Origin: Chloroflexales bacterium ZM16-3 | GTDB taxonomy: Bacteria > Chloroflexota > Chloroflexia > Chloroflexales > Chloroflexaceae | DNA: 64,000 bases | Reading direction: 5' to 3' | Assembly (NCBI GenBank): GCA_004138175.2 | Contig: RYFE02000013.1 | Coordinates: forward strand, 62,001-126,000 | Shown here: piece by piece, positions 41,136 through 50,471 of the stretch | Layout: each line of letters opens with the position of its first letter | Position numbering within the stretch: the stretch's first letter is position 1 | The notes under the pieces: generated by a model | What the model was told of the DNA's origin: nothing | What the model saw: the letters and a program-made list of their open reading frames with translations, nothing else | Databases searched by the model: none | Made by a program: the position numbers and the translations under genes

Positions 41136-42854
41136 TCAGTTCAGATTGATGAATGTTCCGTTGATGTCGACATTCTTAGGCCTGCTGTCAACCGCAATGC
41201 CCTTCTTGCCCTTGATGCTCACGCTACCCGCAGCGTCAAGCGCCAGATCACCACCGGCCTTGAGCGTGAGGTCGCCGCTGCTCTCGACGACCAGCGGGTG
41301 CTGGCCTTCGGTGCCGACCTTGATCGCGGCGTCGCCCTTGATCGTGATCTCCAGGCGCTTTTCTTTGCTCTTCAGGTGAATGGTGTTGCCCTCACGGTCG
41401 GCGATGCAGACGCCGCCCTCTGCCGGGTCATCGTCAAAGACCAGCAGGTGCCCAGTTCGTGAGCGGAATAGCCGCTGACGCACCTTGCCCGACTTCACGA
41501 CCGTATCAGTGGGCCGGGGCGGCACATCCAGCTTGTTCCACAAGCCACCGATGATGTAGGGGTAGTTGATGTCGCCGAGCTCGAAGGCAACAAGTACTTC
41601 ATCATTAATCTCGGGAATGAGCTGGAGCCCGCGCTCGCCGCCGCCGCCAGGCACAACAACCCGAGCCCAATCACTCGTATGCTCGCTCGACAGGTAGGGG
41701 AATCGCACCTTGACCCGACCGAGCCCATTGGGGTCCTGGTTATCAGTGACAATGCCGATCATCGGCAGCGCGCCCTCCGTCGCGGAGGCGCGCGGCAGCA
41801 GCCGGGCCAGCAGCGTCGCCGGGTTGAGCCCCGAGATGGTAAACTCGGTCTGGTAGCTCCCGCCGCTGTGGCGATGAAGCGCCGAGGTGACGAGGTACTC
41901 GCCCCCAAAGCGGTCGCCGACGGCGCTAATGCGAACCTTTGTGCCTGCGATAATTGCGGGGTTCCCGACACAGACACCATCGGCCTCGACATACCGGCCG
42001 GCATGCTGATCAGCCACAGCCTGAGCCAGGCGCTCGGCATCAGCCTGCGTGCGTACCGTGATGTGTGAGATAAGCGCCTCGGGCTGTAGCTTAAAGGCCG
42101 AGCGCACGAGTTCCCCGCCGCTGCGCCCATCGCCGATATGCGGCGCGCCCTGACCTGTCTCGGCCTCGCCGATAATCTCCTCGCGCGTATCCGGATTCCA
42201 GCCCCGCGCCGTCACCTTGCTCAGCTGCCCGGCGGTGGTGAGGTGTGGGCGAAAACTGACGAGCCCGGCGCCCCACTGGAGCTCGACCGGCTTCCCTTCA
42301 GCTGCCAACGGCTCGCAGCACAGGGTCTCGCCCTCGACAAAGAGCAGATTACCCAGGGCAGCGGCGCGCGTGCGGAGAAACTCCAGGTTGCTGGTGTTGG
42401 CCTGAATGAGGTAGGGCCGAACCTCGTTGGCCTGCGTAGCCTTTGCCTGAAGCCCGGCCTCCTCGGCCAGCTTTCGCATCAGATCGCTGTCCGTCATATT
42501 GGTGAAGCTACGCACCTGGCGGATATGCCCGAGGCGGTGGAGCCGATCAAAGGCGCGAACGACGAGGTGATGGGTATGATCGTCGAAATCTGGCTCGATC
42601 TCGACGATCTCGCCATCAAAGATCTGCTCCTCGCTCGCGCCGTCGGTTGCCCAGATGCTGACTTTGACCCCAGGGTCGAGCGTATCGGCATCAATCCACG
42701 CAAGCTTTGGGTCATGGATCACCAGGGTGGCCACGTCGGGCAGGTGCAGGCTGCTCTCGACAGTGATGGACTCGAGGGCGGCGAGTAGTTCCTCAGGCGC
42801 ATCATTGTCGTTGAGCGTTACATAGCACTGGGTCATGCGGGCCTTGTCACTCAT
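41136..42854 (-). CDS. VgrG/gp5-like central spike protein (Afp8-like)
   Basis: 572 residues from ATG 42854 (GGAGG). The N-terminal gpD-like domain (ITVESSLHLPDVATLVIHDPKLAWIDADTLDPGVKV) leads to the OB-fold (GIVTDNQDPNGLGRVKVRFPYLSSEHTSDWARVVVPGGGGERGLQLIPEINDEVLVAFELGD) and then a C-terminal repetitive beta-helix needle (SSGDLTLKAGGDLALDAAGSVSIKGKKG). It forms the puncturing spike on the baseplate. Overlaps the LysM gene by 8 bases. Confidence 0.94.
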   Translation of the reverse strand: MSDKARMTQCYVTLNDNDAPEELLAALESITVESSLHLPDVATLVIHDPKLAWIDADTLDPGVKVSIWATDGASEEQIFDGEIVEIEPDFDDHTHHLVVRAFDRLHRLGHIRQVRSFTNMTDSDLMRKLAEEAGLQAKATQANEVRPYLIQANTSNLEFLRTRAAALGNLLFVEGETLCCEPLAAEGKPVELQWGAGLVSFRPHLTTAGQLSKVTARGWNPDTREEIIGEAETGQGAPHIGDGRSGGELVRSAFKLQPEALISHITVRTQADAERLAQAVADQHAGRYVEADGVCVGNPAIIAGTKVRISAVGDRFGGEYLVTSALHRHSGGSYQTEFTISGLNPATLLARLLPRASATEGALPMIGIVTDNQDPNGLGRVKVRFPYLSSEHTSDWARVVVPGGGGERGLQLIPEINDEVLVAFELGDINYPYIIGGLWNKLDVPPRPTDTVVKSGKVRQRLFRSRTGHLLVFDDDPAEGGVCIADREGNTIHLKSKEKRLEITIKGDAAIKVGTEGQHPLVVESSGDLTLKAGGDLALDAAGSVSIKGKKGIAVDSRPKNVDINGTFINLN

Positions 42855-43578
42855 GGGTGCCTCCGCGTACCTGGAGCCGTCGCTCGCCCGTGGCCGCCGT
42901 GCGTGCATCGCCGCCGCGCGGACGGGGCGGGATCGTCAGCTGCGCGCCTGGCCGCAGATGGCGCAGATCGTCGAGTCTGTTCGCCTCGGCGATCAGCTTC
43001 CACTGACCCACATCGCCATACTCGCGATAGGCGATCTGGCGTAAGGTGTCGCCCTCCTGCACGGTCCAAACCCGCTCGCCGCCCACACCGCCAGAGGTCG
43101 GGTTCTGCTTTGGGAAGAGCTTCTCGTCGGTGATCTGCTGAAAGCTCATGTCGAGCAGGGCGCGCACTGGCGTTCCGTCGGCCAGAAACAAGGTGAAGCG
43201 CTGCGTGATGCTGGTGATCACGGCATCAAAAGACCAGCTGCTCCCCCAGTGGAAGCGCACTTTTGGCGGGCGGCCCTTCTGGTTCTTCTTATCCTTCAGC
43301 CCCTCGTCCACCAGCATGAGCGCCCACACCCTGTCGGTGTAGACTTTGCGCACATCTTTCCCCTCGGTGTAGGTGTCAAAGAGCAGCTGCATCTGAAGCG
43401 TGGCGGGCTGGCCATTGCTGAACTCCACCTGGGGCACATTGGCACCATTTGTCTTGACTGGCGCCCAGGTGTTCTGCTTGCTGAAGCTGTACTCGCTTGG
43501 GTTGAAGTGGCAGGGGATCGGTGCCTCCTTCGTGTCAAGGTTCATGATCGAGGCGTGGGCGATTGTCGGCTCAGTCAT
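42847..43578 (-). CDS. LysM-domain baseplate hub protein (Afp7-like)
   Basis: 243 residues from ATG 43578 (GAGGAG). The N-terminal part has CHFNPSEYSFSKQNTW typical of eCIS/T4 gp53-like proteins. Residues 170-220 are a LysM domain (VWTVQEGDTLRQIAYREYGDVGQWKLIAEANRLDD, LRPGAQLTIPP). In contractile systems this protein binds inside the baseplate between tube initiator and spike, not to peptidoglycan. The position between the DUF4157 protein and the spike matches other eCIS loci. Confidence 0.93.
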   Translation of the reverse strand: MTEPTIAHASIMNLDTKEAPIPCHFNPSEYSFSKQNTWAPVKTNGANVPQVEFSNGQPATLQMQLLFDTYTEGKDVRKVYTDRVWALMLVDEGLKDKKNQKGRPPKVRFHWGSSWSFDAVITSITQRFTLFLADGTPVRALLDMSFQQITDEKLFPKQNPTSGGVGGERVWTVQEGDTLRQIAYREYGDVGQWKLIAEANRLDDLRHLRPGAQLTIPPRPRGGDARTAATGERRLQVRGGTHE

Positions 43579-43589
43579 GGCATGGCTCC

Positions 43590-45443
43590 TCACCACTCAC
43601 CAGAGCGCCGCTGCTCTGCCAGCAGGCGTCGGCGCAGTACGGCATAGACATCACGGGCCAGCGCGTCCAGATCCGGGGCGACCTCTGGTGGTGGGGCAGG
43701 TTGTATTGATGATCGCTCGCCATCAGCTAGGGTGCGGCCGCGCTCAGCGAGCTCGTAGCCGGGCGGCGCGTTGCCCCCGTCCGGCGTCGTGGGTGCGGGC
43801 ACGGCAGGCACAGGAACTGCCGCCGAAACAGGCGCTGTCGGCACTGCGGTGGCGGGCGAGTCCCACACGGGCATGGGGTCCCAGGGGGCCGGGAGCCCAT
43901 ACCAGGAGCGCTGTGGCAAATCTGACTCGGGGGGTGCGGCAGGCGCTCCCTGCGGACCGATGATCTCAGCGGCTGACTCGACAGGTGTACCTTCCGGCGC
44001 AAGGCCCATTTTGGCCCGGGCGGCCTGCCGGATCTCGGACTCGGTCTGTCGCGCAATGGCCTCCTCCCCAGTTGGAGGGGCCGCCATCGCCGCGCGCAGG
44101 GCTGGAGGGATGAAGCCCGGATTGCGCCGGCGCGCCACATGGGTGAGCTCGTGGCCGAGCAGGCCGAGCCCAGCCGGACTGTCCTCGCTCTGCCCGGCGG
44201 CAAAGGCCACGGTTTCACCAGCGGTGATCGCGTCCGCCCCAAGTGCGCTGGTCGCCCGATCCGCCTCGGGGCCGCGCAGGATGCGCACCTCGGCCGGGTC
44301 AATACCGACGAGCGGTCGGAGGAAGCGGCGGGTCGCGTCGCGCACGGGCGTAGCAGGGGTGGCTGCCAGGCGCGCGGGTGCTGCTGCTGGAGGTGTGCCT
44401 GCATCACTCCGCCTGCCCGTCGGCGTCATGGACGGCTCGTCAGTCGGCGTGCCGAAGAGTCGCGCTGCCCACACCACCGCATCTGATGGCGCGGTCGGCT
44501 CGACAGCGGGCGTCGTGGGAGGTAGGGTCTGTGCCGCCTGCGGTGTTGCTAGCCCAGGAGGCTGCCTCATAGGCAGATCGTCCGTGGGGTTGATCGGGGG
44601 CGGTGGCGGACTGAAAAGCCGTGCCGCCCACGCCGCCGGGCTGTCATCGCGCTCGGCGGCCGCTGGCAGCGCTTCGGGCTGCGCCGACGCGGTATCTTCC
44701 TGCGCCTGTGCGCGATCTCCTTCCGGCGCAGGCTGACGCTGCGTTGGTAGCGGTTGGGCTAACGCCGCAGGCGAACCGACAGGCGGCGGGGCGTCCCGCC
44801 CCTCCTGATCAGCCCTCGCTGTGGCAGCGCTGGCAGGCGAGGGGGCCTCCGCATCTGTCTCAGCCACGGACGCCCCAATAACGAGAGGCGCATCCGATTC
44901 GGATGGGCTGACGCCCGCAGCCGCCAGGGGCACAGCAAGATCTTCAGAGACAGCCTTGGCGCCAGGGGGCGGGCCGGCATGCGCAGTGGTCGCGGGCTGG
45001 GGCGATGGCGTCGGCGGTCGGCTGGATGACTGCTCTGTAGCGGGGGCAGGTCGCCGCATCCTCCCGAGGAGTGGCGCAACAAGGCGGGCGAACCAGCTCG
45101 CCCCAGCGGAGAGCGGCGCGGGAGCCACAGGCGCTACGCCGCCTGCTGGTGGTAAGGCAGCGCGAACATTTGACTGGGAAGCGAGAGCAGGCTCTCGCCG
45201 GATCGCTGCGGCCAGATCTGAGCGGGACAAGTCTTCAAGTACGAAGGGGGACCCAACATCTCCCGCAGGATCGTCGGCGATCACATGGCCGGCATGGAAG
45301 GTCGGCGGGGCCACACGCTCAGCGTACGCCCCCTCCGCAAGCTCGTGCAAGATTGTGTGCTCGGTCAGCCGCAGCGCGAGCAGCTGCCGAGAGAGGATCT
45401 GGCGCGTCATGCGGCTAGCAGGCATTAGTTTTGGAGAGCTCAT
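43590..45443 (-). CDS. DUF4157 (eCIS core-domain) protein with long disordered region
   Basis: 617 residues. The first 80 residues include helices; 90-360 are Ala/Pro/Thr-rich and probably disordered. Residues about 370-460 carry the DUF4157 domain with its metallopeptidase-like motif (EVRILRGPEADRATSALGADAITAG, then LGLLGHELTHVARR). The C-terminus ends with a charged helix DALARDVYAVLRRRLLAEQRR. DUF4157 is a hallmark of eCIS loci and often sits in cargo or cargo-handling proteins. The location in the middle of structural genes suggests a structural or loading role. Whether it is a protease cannot be told. Confidence 0.85.
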   Translation of the reverse strand: MSSPKLMPASRMTRQILSRQLLALRLTEHTILHELAEGAYAERVAPPTFHAGHVIADDPAGDVGSPFVLEDLSRSDLAAAIRREPALASQSNVRAALPPAGGVAPVAPAPLSAGASWFARLVAPLLGRMRRPAPATEQSSSRPPTPSPQPATTAHAGPPPGAKAVSEDLAVPLAAAGVSPSESDAPLVIGASVAETDAEAPSPASAATARADQEGRDAPPPVGSPAALAQPLPTQRQPAPEGDRAQAQEDTASAQPEALPAAAERDDSPAAWAARLFSPPPPPINPTDDLPMRQPPGLATPQAAQTLPPTTPAVEPTAPSDAVVWAARLFGTPTDEPSMTPTGRRSDAGTPPAAAPARLAATPATPVRDATRRFLRPLVGIDPAEVRILRGPEADRATSALGADAITAGETVAFAAGQSEDSPAGLGLLGHELTHVARRRNPGFIPPALRAAMAAPPTGEEAIARQTESEIRQAARAKMGLAPEGTPVESAAEIIGPQGAPAAPPESDLPQRSWYGLPAPWDPMPVWDSPATAVPTAPVSAAVPVPAVPAPTTPDGGNAPPGYELAERGRTLADGERSSIQPAPPPEVAPDLDALARDVYAVLRRRLLAEQRRSGEW

Positions 45444-45444
45444 A

Positions 45445-45888
45445 CTATGTGCCTAACGCAATACCCTCGTGCGCAAGCTCAAGGGTCTCGATGGCGATCA
45501 CGCTACTGTCAGCGGTGAGCTGCGGGCCGACCCACTTCACCGGGTAGGCGTCGCTAAAGTTCCAGCGCGCGATCGGCTCGCCGCGCAGGCTGTACTGAAT
45601 CACTGATACCTGGCGACGGTCGATCTTCCCGCTCACAATATCGAGGTACCAGCGCAACAACTCGTGCGTGCTGGTAACGCCGCGCTTCAGGGTCAGGTTG
45701 CTCACCGTGGTTCGGCCAGGCAGGCGCCGGGCGAAGCCGTTGTTGCCGCCCTCGGCGTAGGTGGTCACCTCGGTCTCGATCTGTAAGCCGCTCACCTCCG
45801 TGAAGACCGCCTTCGCAATCTTGTCGATCTCCACATAGAAACGGCAGGCAGGGTTGGCCTCTTGCTTGCTGTTATCGTCCTGGGTCAT
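45445..45888 (-). CDS. tube-initiator-like protein (second tube paralogue, Afp5-like)
   Basis: 147 residues from ATG 45888. It shares the tail-tube pattern FYVEIDKIAKAVFTEVSGLQIETEVTTYAEGG, then LPGRTTVSNLTLKRGVTSTHELLRWYLDIVSGKID and ELAHEGIALG with the tube protein at 46293. In Afp-type particles the second tube-like protein starts the inner tube on the baseplate. Stop is one base ahead of the DUF4157 start. Confidence 0.9.
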   Translation of the reverse strand: MTQDDNSKQEANPACRFYVEIDKIAKAVFTEVSGLQIETEVTTYAEGGNNGFARRLPGRTTVSNLTLKRGVTSTHELLRWYLDIVSGKIDRRQVSVIQYSLRGEPIARWNFSDAYPVKWVGPQLTADSSVIAIETLELAHEGIALGT

Positions 45889-45924
45889 CACTCGGGATCC
45901 TTACACGGTCGCCTGCGACCGCAC

Positions 45925-46284
45925 TCATGCCGGGTCAGCCAGATCAAGGGCGAAGTGTGAGCCGCAGGTCGGGCACTCCGTCTCGATCCGGCTCGTACCG
46001 GCCTCGTTGATCCGCACATAGAGATCCTGCAGGAAGAGGTAATCGGTGGCGAAGAGCGAGCCGATCACCTGCGGGCTCACGGGGCTGATCGGACCGAGCC
46101 GGGTGATCACCCGGCTCAGCACGAGCAGCCCGAGGTAGGCCCCGTTCGCGTGGACGCGCGGATCCTGTAGCGGTTCGATCTCGTCGAACGCGACAGCCCG
46201 CCGTATCACCCCTTCTCGGATCAGGTTGCCGCTAGCGTCAATGAGGCCGCCTGGCAGCGTAAACGCGAACTCGGTCTGGAGCAT
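45925..46284 (-). CDS. small CxxC protein in tube/initiator interval
   Basis: 119 residues. N-terminal LQTEFAFTLPGGLIDASGNLIREGVIRRAVAFDEIEPLQDPRV and central LVLSRVITRLG are typical of small phage-tail assembly proteins of this position in eCIS loci. A single C-P-T-C pair lies near the C-terminus (TECPTCGSHFALDL), perhaps binding zinc in a dimer. Function not established. GAGG precedes the ATG; it lies 9 bases after the tube gene. Confidence 0.8.
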   Translation of the reverse strand: MLQTEFAFTLPGGLIDASGNLIREGVIRRAVAFDEIEPLQDPRVHANGAYLGLLVLSRVITRLGPISPVSPQVIGSLFATDYLFLQDLYVRINEAGTSRIETECPTCGSHFALDLADPA

Positions 46285-46292
46285 GGCGGCCT

Positions 46293-46733
46293 CTACTTCA
46301 CGCGGGTGTAGCCCTCGTGGGTAATCTCAAGCTCTTCGATCGCGACCTCGTTATTGTTGGCGTTGGCGGTCGGCCCGCTGATCTTGTTCGGCCAGGCGTT
46401 CACAAAGTCCCAGCGGGCCATCTCGTCGCCCTTCTGGTTGAACATCACCACCGAGCCGTTGCGGTAGGCATCGTCGAGCTTGCCCTCCTCAACCAGCTTG
46501 CGCCACTGCCACATATCCATGGCGTCGGTGATGCCGCGCTTGAGGGTGATCTTGTTCCACTTCATGCGGCCAGGCACCATCTTGATCACGTACTCGCCGC
46601 GGGCACCGCTGGCCTTGTACTCCACCACCTCATTCTCGCTGCCCAGGCCGGTACACTCGCGGAACGCGCCGCTGATCTTCCCCTGGAACTCCACACCAAA
46701 CCACGCCGATACAACTGGGCTCTGATCTGCCAT
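46293..46733 (-). CDS. inner tube protein of the contractile injection system (Afp1-like)
   Basis: 146 residues with the conserved tail-tube features: FGVEFQGKISGAFRECTGLGSENEVVEYK, GEYVIKMVPGRMKWNKITLKRGITD, ARWDFVNAWPNKISGPTANANNNEVAIEELEITHEG. Hexamers stack to form the delivery tube inside the sheath. AAGGAG precedes the ATG. The close paralogue at 45445 is the likely initiator. Confidence 0.95.
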   Translation of the reverse strand: MADQSPVVSAWFGVEFQGKISGAFRECTGLGSENEVVEYKASGARGEYVIKMVPGRMKWNKITLKRGITDAMDMWQWRKLVEEGKLDDAYRNGSVVMFNQKGDEMARWDFVNAWPNKISGPTANANNNEVAIEELEITHEGYTRVK

Positions 46734-46782
46734 CGGAGCTGCTCCTTATGCTAATCATGTGATAGGTAGCTGGCCGACCCGC

Positions 46783-48657
46783 CTACTCGCCGCCGCCGGT
46801 GATCTGCTGGAAGCGGAAGACCACAAACTCGGCCGGCTTCACCGCCGCCAGGCCAATGTCGATATAGAGCCGCCCCAGATCGCGCTCCTCGCTGGGGTTG
46901 TTGCTTTCGTCGCAGATCACCTGGAATGCCTCCGAGGGGTTCTGGCCGAAGAGCGCCCCGCTGCGCCAGACCGTGGTCAGGAAGGCGGTCACATCACGCT
47001 TGACCCTGGCCCAGAGATCGTGGTTATTCGGCTCGAAGACGACCCACTGGGTGTTGCGCTCGATCGACTTCTCGACGAAGTTAAATAGCCGGCGCACATT
47101 GATATAGCGCCACTGCGGGTCGCTGCTCAGGGTGCGGCCGCCCCAGATCCGAATGCCACGCCCAGGGAAGGCCCGGATACAGTTGATGCCCTCGGGGTTG
47201 AGCATGGCCTGGTCCTCGTGGCCCACCTGAGACTCCAGCTCAATCACACCGCGCAGCACCTCGTTGGCCGGTGCCTTGTGTACGCCGCGCTCGCGGTCGC
47301 TGCGGGCGTAGACGCCAGCGATGTGGCCGCAGGGCGGCACGCTAAGCAGCTTGCCGTCTGGGCCGGTGATCGTGATCCAGGGGTAGTAGAAGGCGGCGAA
47401 GGCCGAGTCGTAGTTAGCGATCTGGGTGCGCCACTCCAGCACCTGCTGCACATCCTGGCCAGGCAGCGGATCGAGGATAGCGATCCGGTCGCGTCGGAAC
47501 GCATCCTCGCAGTGGGCGATCATCGCCAGCTGCACCGCCTTAGCCTGCAGGTCATCGAGCCAGCCCTGCTGCACGGCCGCCATCAGGTCGGGGCAGCAGA
47601 CCATGGTGGCCTCCTCGGCGATGGCCAGCCCATTGATCCCAGATTGCTCACGGCGGTCGCCCTTGAAGTGGTCGACCTGCACCTGCACCTCGACCAGCTT
47701 CGGCGCCTCGATCGCGAATGTCCCGGTCATTGGCACGTCGCCAGCAGAGGCATGGCGGTCAACCGCCACTGTCACCAGCTTGCTGCGCCGACGCACCATC
47801 TCCTCGATGTTATTGCGCGGGCCGAGGCCGACGTTGGAGACAATCACCGGGTCGGTATCCTGGCCGACGCTAATCTCCAAATTGAAGCGCGGCTCAGCCG
47901 GAGTCTGCTCCTCGGCGATCTCGATCATGACAGGTGGCGCGCCCGGCTTAAGGGTGATGAGATAGAGCGGGATGCCCTTTGTAGGTCGGTTAAAAATCTG
48001 CACCTCGCCCTTCGCCGTCGTGCGTGAGGAGCCAACATTTGGCTTGCGCTGCTCGGCGGAAAGCCCCACGGACTGCGGCGTCTCTCGGATCGTGATGTAC
48101 TTGCTGTTCTGGTTGATCTGTTTGAGCGAGGCGAGTTCAGTGAATCTGCCCTTGGTCTCAGGGGGGAGTGTACTATCGGGGGCACTCTTATCATCGAGCG
48201 GTATGACACGCAGAGTGTAGGTTTTGGGAAGCGTAGAAGCGGCCTGCGGTGGCGCATCGACAATCCGTATCTGAATATCCTCAGTCGGTGTCTCGCGAGC
48301 GGTGATAGTGAGCAGCGGATTGCCCGAGCGCCCGTTAATGACCGTGCTTGCCACGTTTGTGTCGCCGGCGCCGGGGGGCAGCACACGGGTGACATAGCAG
48401 CGTCCGCCGCCATTGAGGAAATAGCCCTCAACCGCGTGTGAGAGATAGGCACCGGGCAGGTGTGCGTTCTGCCGACCACCCTCATTCTTGCCGAACTTCT
48501 CGATGTACTGCTGCCAGCTGGTGATTAGCACCGGCCTATTGGCCGGGCCAGCGGGCGCAAAGCCGATAAATGCGGCAACCGCCGTCCCGACACCCTCGAT
48601 CGGCCTGGGGCCACTGCGCTCTTCCCGATAAACTCCCGGGGTCAAGTACTCAGGCAT
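46783..48657 (-). CDS. contractile sheath protein
   Basis: 624 residues from ATG 48657 (AAAAGGAG upstream; in-frame GTG codons further up are less likely). N-terminal MPEYLTPGVYREE is the typical sheath start that links neighbouring subunits. Middle variable domain; C-terminal domain has RAFPGRGIRIWGGRTL, YINVRRLFNFVEKSIERNTQWVVFEPN and the last stretch LYIDIGLAAVKPAEFVVFRFQQ that docks to the tube. Only one sheath gene is present, while Afp has three, so the system is of the simple type. Confidence 0.96.
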   Translation of the reverse strand: MPEYLTPGVYREERSGPRPIEGVGTAVAAFIGFAPAGPANRPVLITSWQQYIEKFGKNEGGRQNAHLPGAYLSHAVEGYFLNGGGRCYVTRVLPPGAGDTNVASTVINGRSGNPLLTITARETPTEDIQIRIVDAPPQAASTLPKTYTLRVIPLDDKSAPDSTLPPETKGRFTELASLKQINQNSKYITIRETPQSVGLSAEQRKPNVGSSRTTAKGEVQIFNRPTKGIPLYLITLKPGAPPVMIEIAEEQTPAEPRFNLEISVGQDTDPVIVSNVGLGPRNNIEEMVRRRSKLVTVAVDRHASAGDVPMTGTFAIEAPKLVEVQVQVDHFKGDRREQSGINGLAIAEEATMVCCPDLMAAVQQGWLDDLQAKAVQLAMIAHCEDAFRRDRIAILDPLPGQDVQQVLEWRTQIANYDSAFAAFYYPWITITGPDGKLLSVPPCGHIAGVYARSDRERGVHKAPANEVLRGVIELESQVGHEDQAMLNPEGINCIRAFPGRGIRIWGGRTLSSDPQWRYINVRRLFNFVEKSIERNTQWVVFEPNNHDLWARVKRDVTAFLTTVWRSGALFGQNPSEAFQVICDESNNPSEERDLGRLYIDIGLAAVKPAEFVVFRFQQITGGGE

Positions 48658-48683
48658 GGGTTGTGCCACTCCTTTTGCTACCG

Positions 48684-49520
48684 TCACTCGCCCGCGCGAG
48701 TGATCGTCGCGTCAGTGTCGATCATTATGGTGAGCGTCGCCTCGCGCTGGCCGGGCGCGATGGCGACGGGGAATGTCTGCGTATGGCCAGACTCGGTCGC
48801 GACGACTAGGCGCATTGGCCGGGCCGTGCTGGCGGTGAGCACGAAGCTGCCCTGGGCGCGGGTGCGGGCCGGGGCGTCGGTCGACTGCTCCTGGCGCACC
48901 TGGGCGTCGGCCACGGGCATGCCGGTCGAGTCGCGAACCACGCCGCGGATAATGACCGGCGCGCCGATCTGGGTGATCCGCTGCTGCACCGGCGGGAACG
49001 GCCCCTGGGCCAGATCCAGCTCAACCGGCGCGGTGACGGTGTAGGTCAGGGCTGGGCGAGGAACCACGCCGAGGGCGTTCCAGAGGTCCAGCAGGCGGCC
49101 TGGCTCATCGCTGACCAGCCGGGTCTGCAGGGGCAGATCGAGCCGGCGCAGCGGCTCGGGCTGCCACTCAAGGGGCAGCGGCGAATGCTTCAGCATAGCG
49201 GTGAGCGCCTGCCAGAGCAGGGCGAACTCCTGCTCGGCGGCGGCCTCGCCCACGCCGAAGGCGCTGATCACATAGCGCAGGTCGAACATGCGCGGCGGCA
49301 TGCGCTGGACGCCGCCGTTGGCCCGGCGGGCCGGCTGCGGATCGCCACGGCGCAGCTCGGTGTTCTCGCGCAGGTCGAGCAGGTGGCAGCAGAGCGTCGT
49401 TCGCCCCAGGTCCTGCGGCCAGCCGCGCTGCGGCGCCCGAAAGACCAGGTCGACATCGTCGGCCAGCCCGCCGCCCTCGCGCAGCAGCGCCGTGATTGTG
49501 CTGTGGATGTGGCTGAGCAT
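48684..49520 (-). CDS. DUF4255 (Pvc16_N) tail-terminator/cap protein with Ig-like C-terminus
   Basis: 278 residues. N-terminal MLSHIHSTITALLREGG...LCCHLLDLRENTELR matches DUF4255, the family of Afp16-type cap proteins that stop tube and sheath growth. Residues 190-278 form a beta-sandwich carboxypeptidase-regulatory-like domain (APVIIRGVVRDSTGMPVADAQVRQEQS), an unusual but known addition. Lies between the candidate cargo gene and the sheath gene. Confidence 0.9.
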   Translation of the reverse strand: MLSHIHSTITALLREGGGLADDVDLVFRAPQRGWPQDLGRTTLCCHLLDLRENTELRRGDPQPARRANGGVQRMPPRMFDLRYVISAFGVGEAAAEQEFALLWQALTAMLKHSPLPLEWQPEPLRRLDLPLQTRLVSDEPGRLLDLWNALGVVPRPALTYTVTAPVELDLAQGPFPPVQQRITQIGAPVIIRGVVRDSTGMPVADAQVRQEQSTDAPARTRAQGSFVLTASTARPMRLVVATESGHTQTFPVAIAPGQREATLTIMIDTDATITRAGE

Positions 49521-49526
49521 ATCTGT

Positions 49527-50450
49527 TTACTCTCCCCCACCCAGGTCTTTATTACGCTTTTTTTGGGCCTCTTTTGCGGCTTCGCGGGCGCGATCTTGAT
49601 ACGTCTTGCCTGAAGCGTACATATCGATATGTTCGGTAAGCCCCGATGTCGCCCGGATGTATTTCACCTCAAAAGCTTCCACGAGTCTCGTGTACAGTTC
49701 TAGGTAAAGTTGCTTGAGCGAAGCTTGCCCTGGTAGCCCGTATCGCGTAAGGCCATCCCGAATCGTCTTCGGAGATGCAAGAAAGAATTGAACGAGGATA
49801 TCTTGATCCTCGTCGTCGAGTGGCGCATTATCCTTCGCGTGAGCGAACAGTCGCTCACTCAACGACGAAAATGCCGTGTCCGTATTATTGGCAATCATCA
49901 AAACGCCATCCGTGTTAATGAGGATTAGCTGATCAAGGGCTTCCTGGAGCGACCGCGCATCGTCAGCGTTAGAAGCTGCCTTGCCGGCGGCAGCGCCCAT
50001 GCTCTTTATCCCCTCGTCAACATACTTCTTGATAATTGCTTGCCAAAGCTTACTACTGGTGATCTTGTTTGCCACTTCGCCGCCTACCACCCGGGCTGGT
50101 ATTGTTACAAGAGCGATGAGCAGTTCGCTGGCAGTGATCTCACCGTCGAGCTTAGAAATCTTTGGTGTCGCATAGTGTTTGAAGTCTTCGCTAGCCTTGA
50201 TGATTTGCAACTGCAAATCTTGGGCAGCATCCTTTGCGGTATTGTTGAGCGCACGGGCTGTCTCGCGAACGTCGGCAGAGTATTGGTGTGGATCGCCGCT
50301 GGTGATAACGATTTCTGGAAGAATGGTCACCTTCGCTGCACTGTGCCCCCCTTGGGCAGCTTTCACGCCGTCCTCAGAGTGTGTCTTCGAATTCCCTTTA
50401 TGCGAGCGCCCCCGCCGCCCCCGCCGCTGCTTGCGTGTTGTCTCAGGCAT
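49527..50450 (-). CDS. unknown protein in the eCIS operon; candidate cargo or small tape-measure
   Basis: 307 residues, no family recognised. The N-terminus is strongly basic and disordered (MPETTRKQRRGRRGRSHKGN), followed by helical, mildly hydrophobic segments (ELLIALVTIPARVVGGEVANKI) and a C-terminal basic helix (DRAREAAKEAQKKRNKDLGG). The coding DNA is visibly poorer in GC than its neighbours (many AT-ending codons). GGAGGAGAG precedes the ATG and the stop lies 6 bases before the cap gene. Basic tails and lower GC are common in eCIS cargo; length is too short for a usual tape measure. Function is unproven. Confidence 0.7.
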   Translation of the reverse strand: MPETTRKQRRGRRGRSHKGNSKTHSEDGVKAAQGGHSAAKVTILPEIVITSGDPHQYSADVRETARALNNTAKDAAQDLQLQIIKASEDFKHYATPKISKLDGEITASELLIALVTIPARVVGGEVANKITSSKLWQAIIKKYVDEGIKSMGAAAGKAASNADDARSLQEALDQLILINTDGVLMIANNTDTAFSSLSERLFAHAKDNAPLDDEDQDILVQFFLASPKTIRDGLTRYGLPGQASLKQLYLELYTRLVEAFEVKYIRATSGLTEHIDMYASGKTYQDRAREAAKEAQKKRNKDLGGGE

Positions 50451-50471
50451 TGTGTCTCTCCTCCGCGCCAG

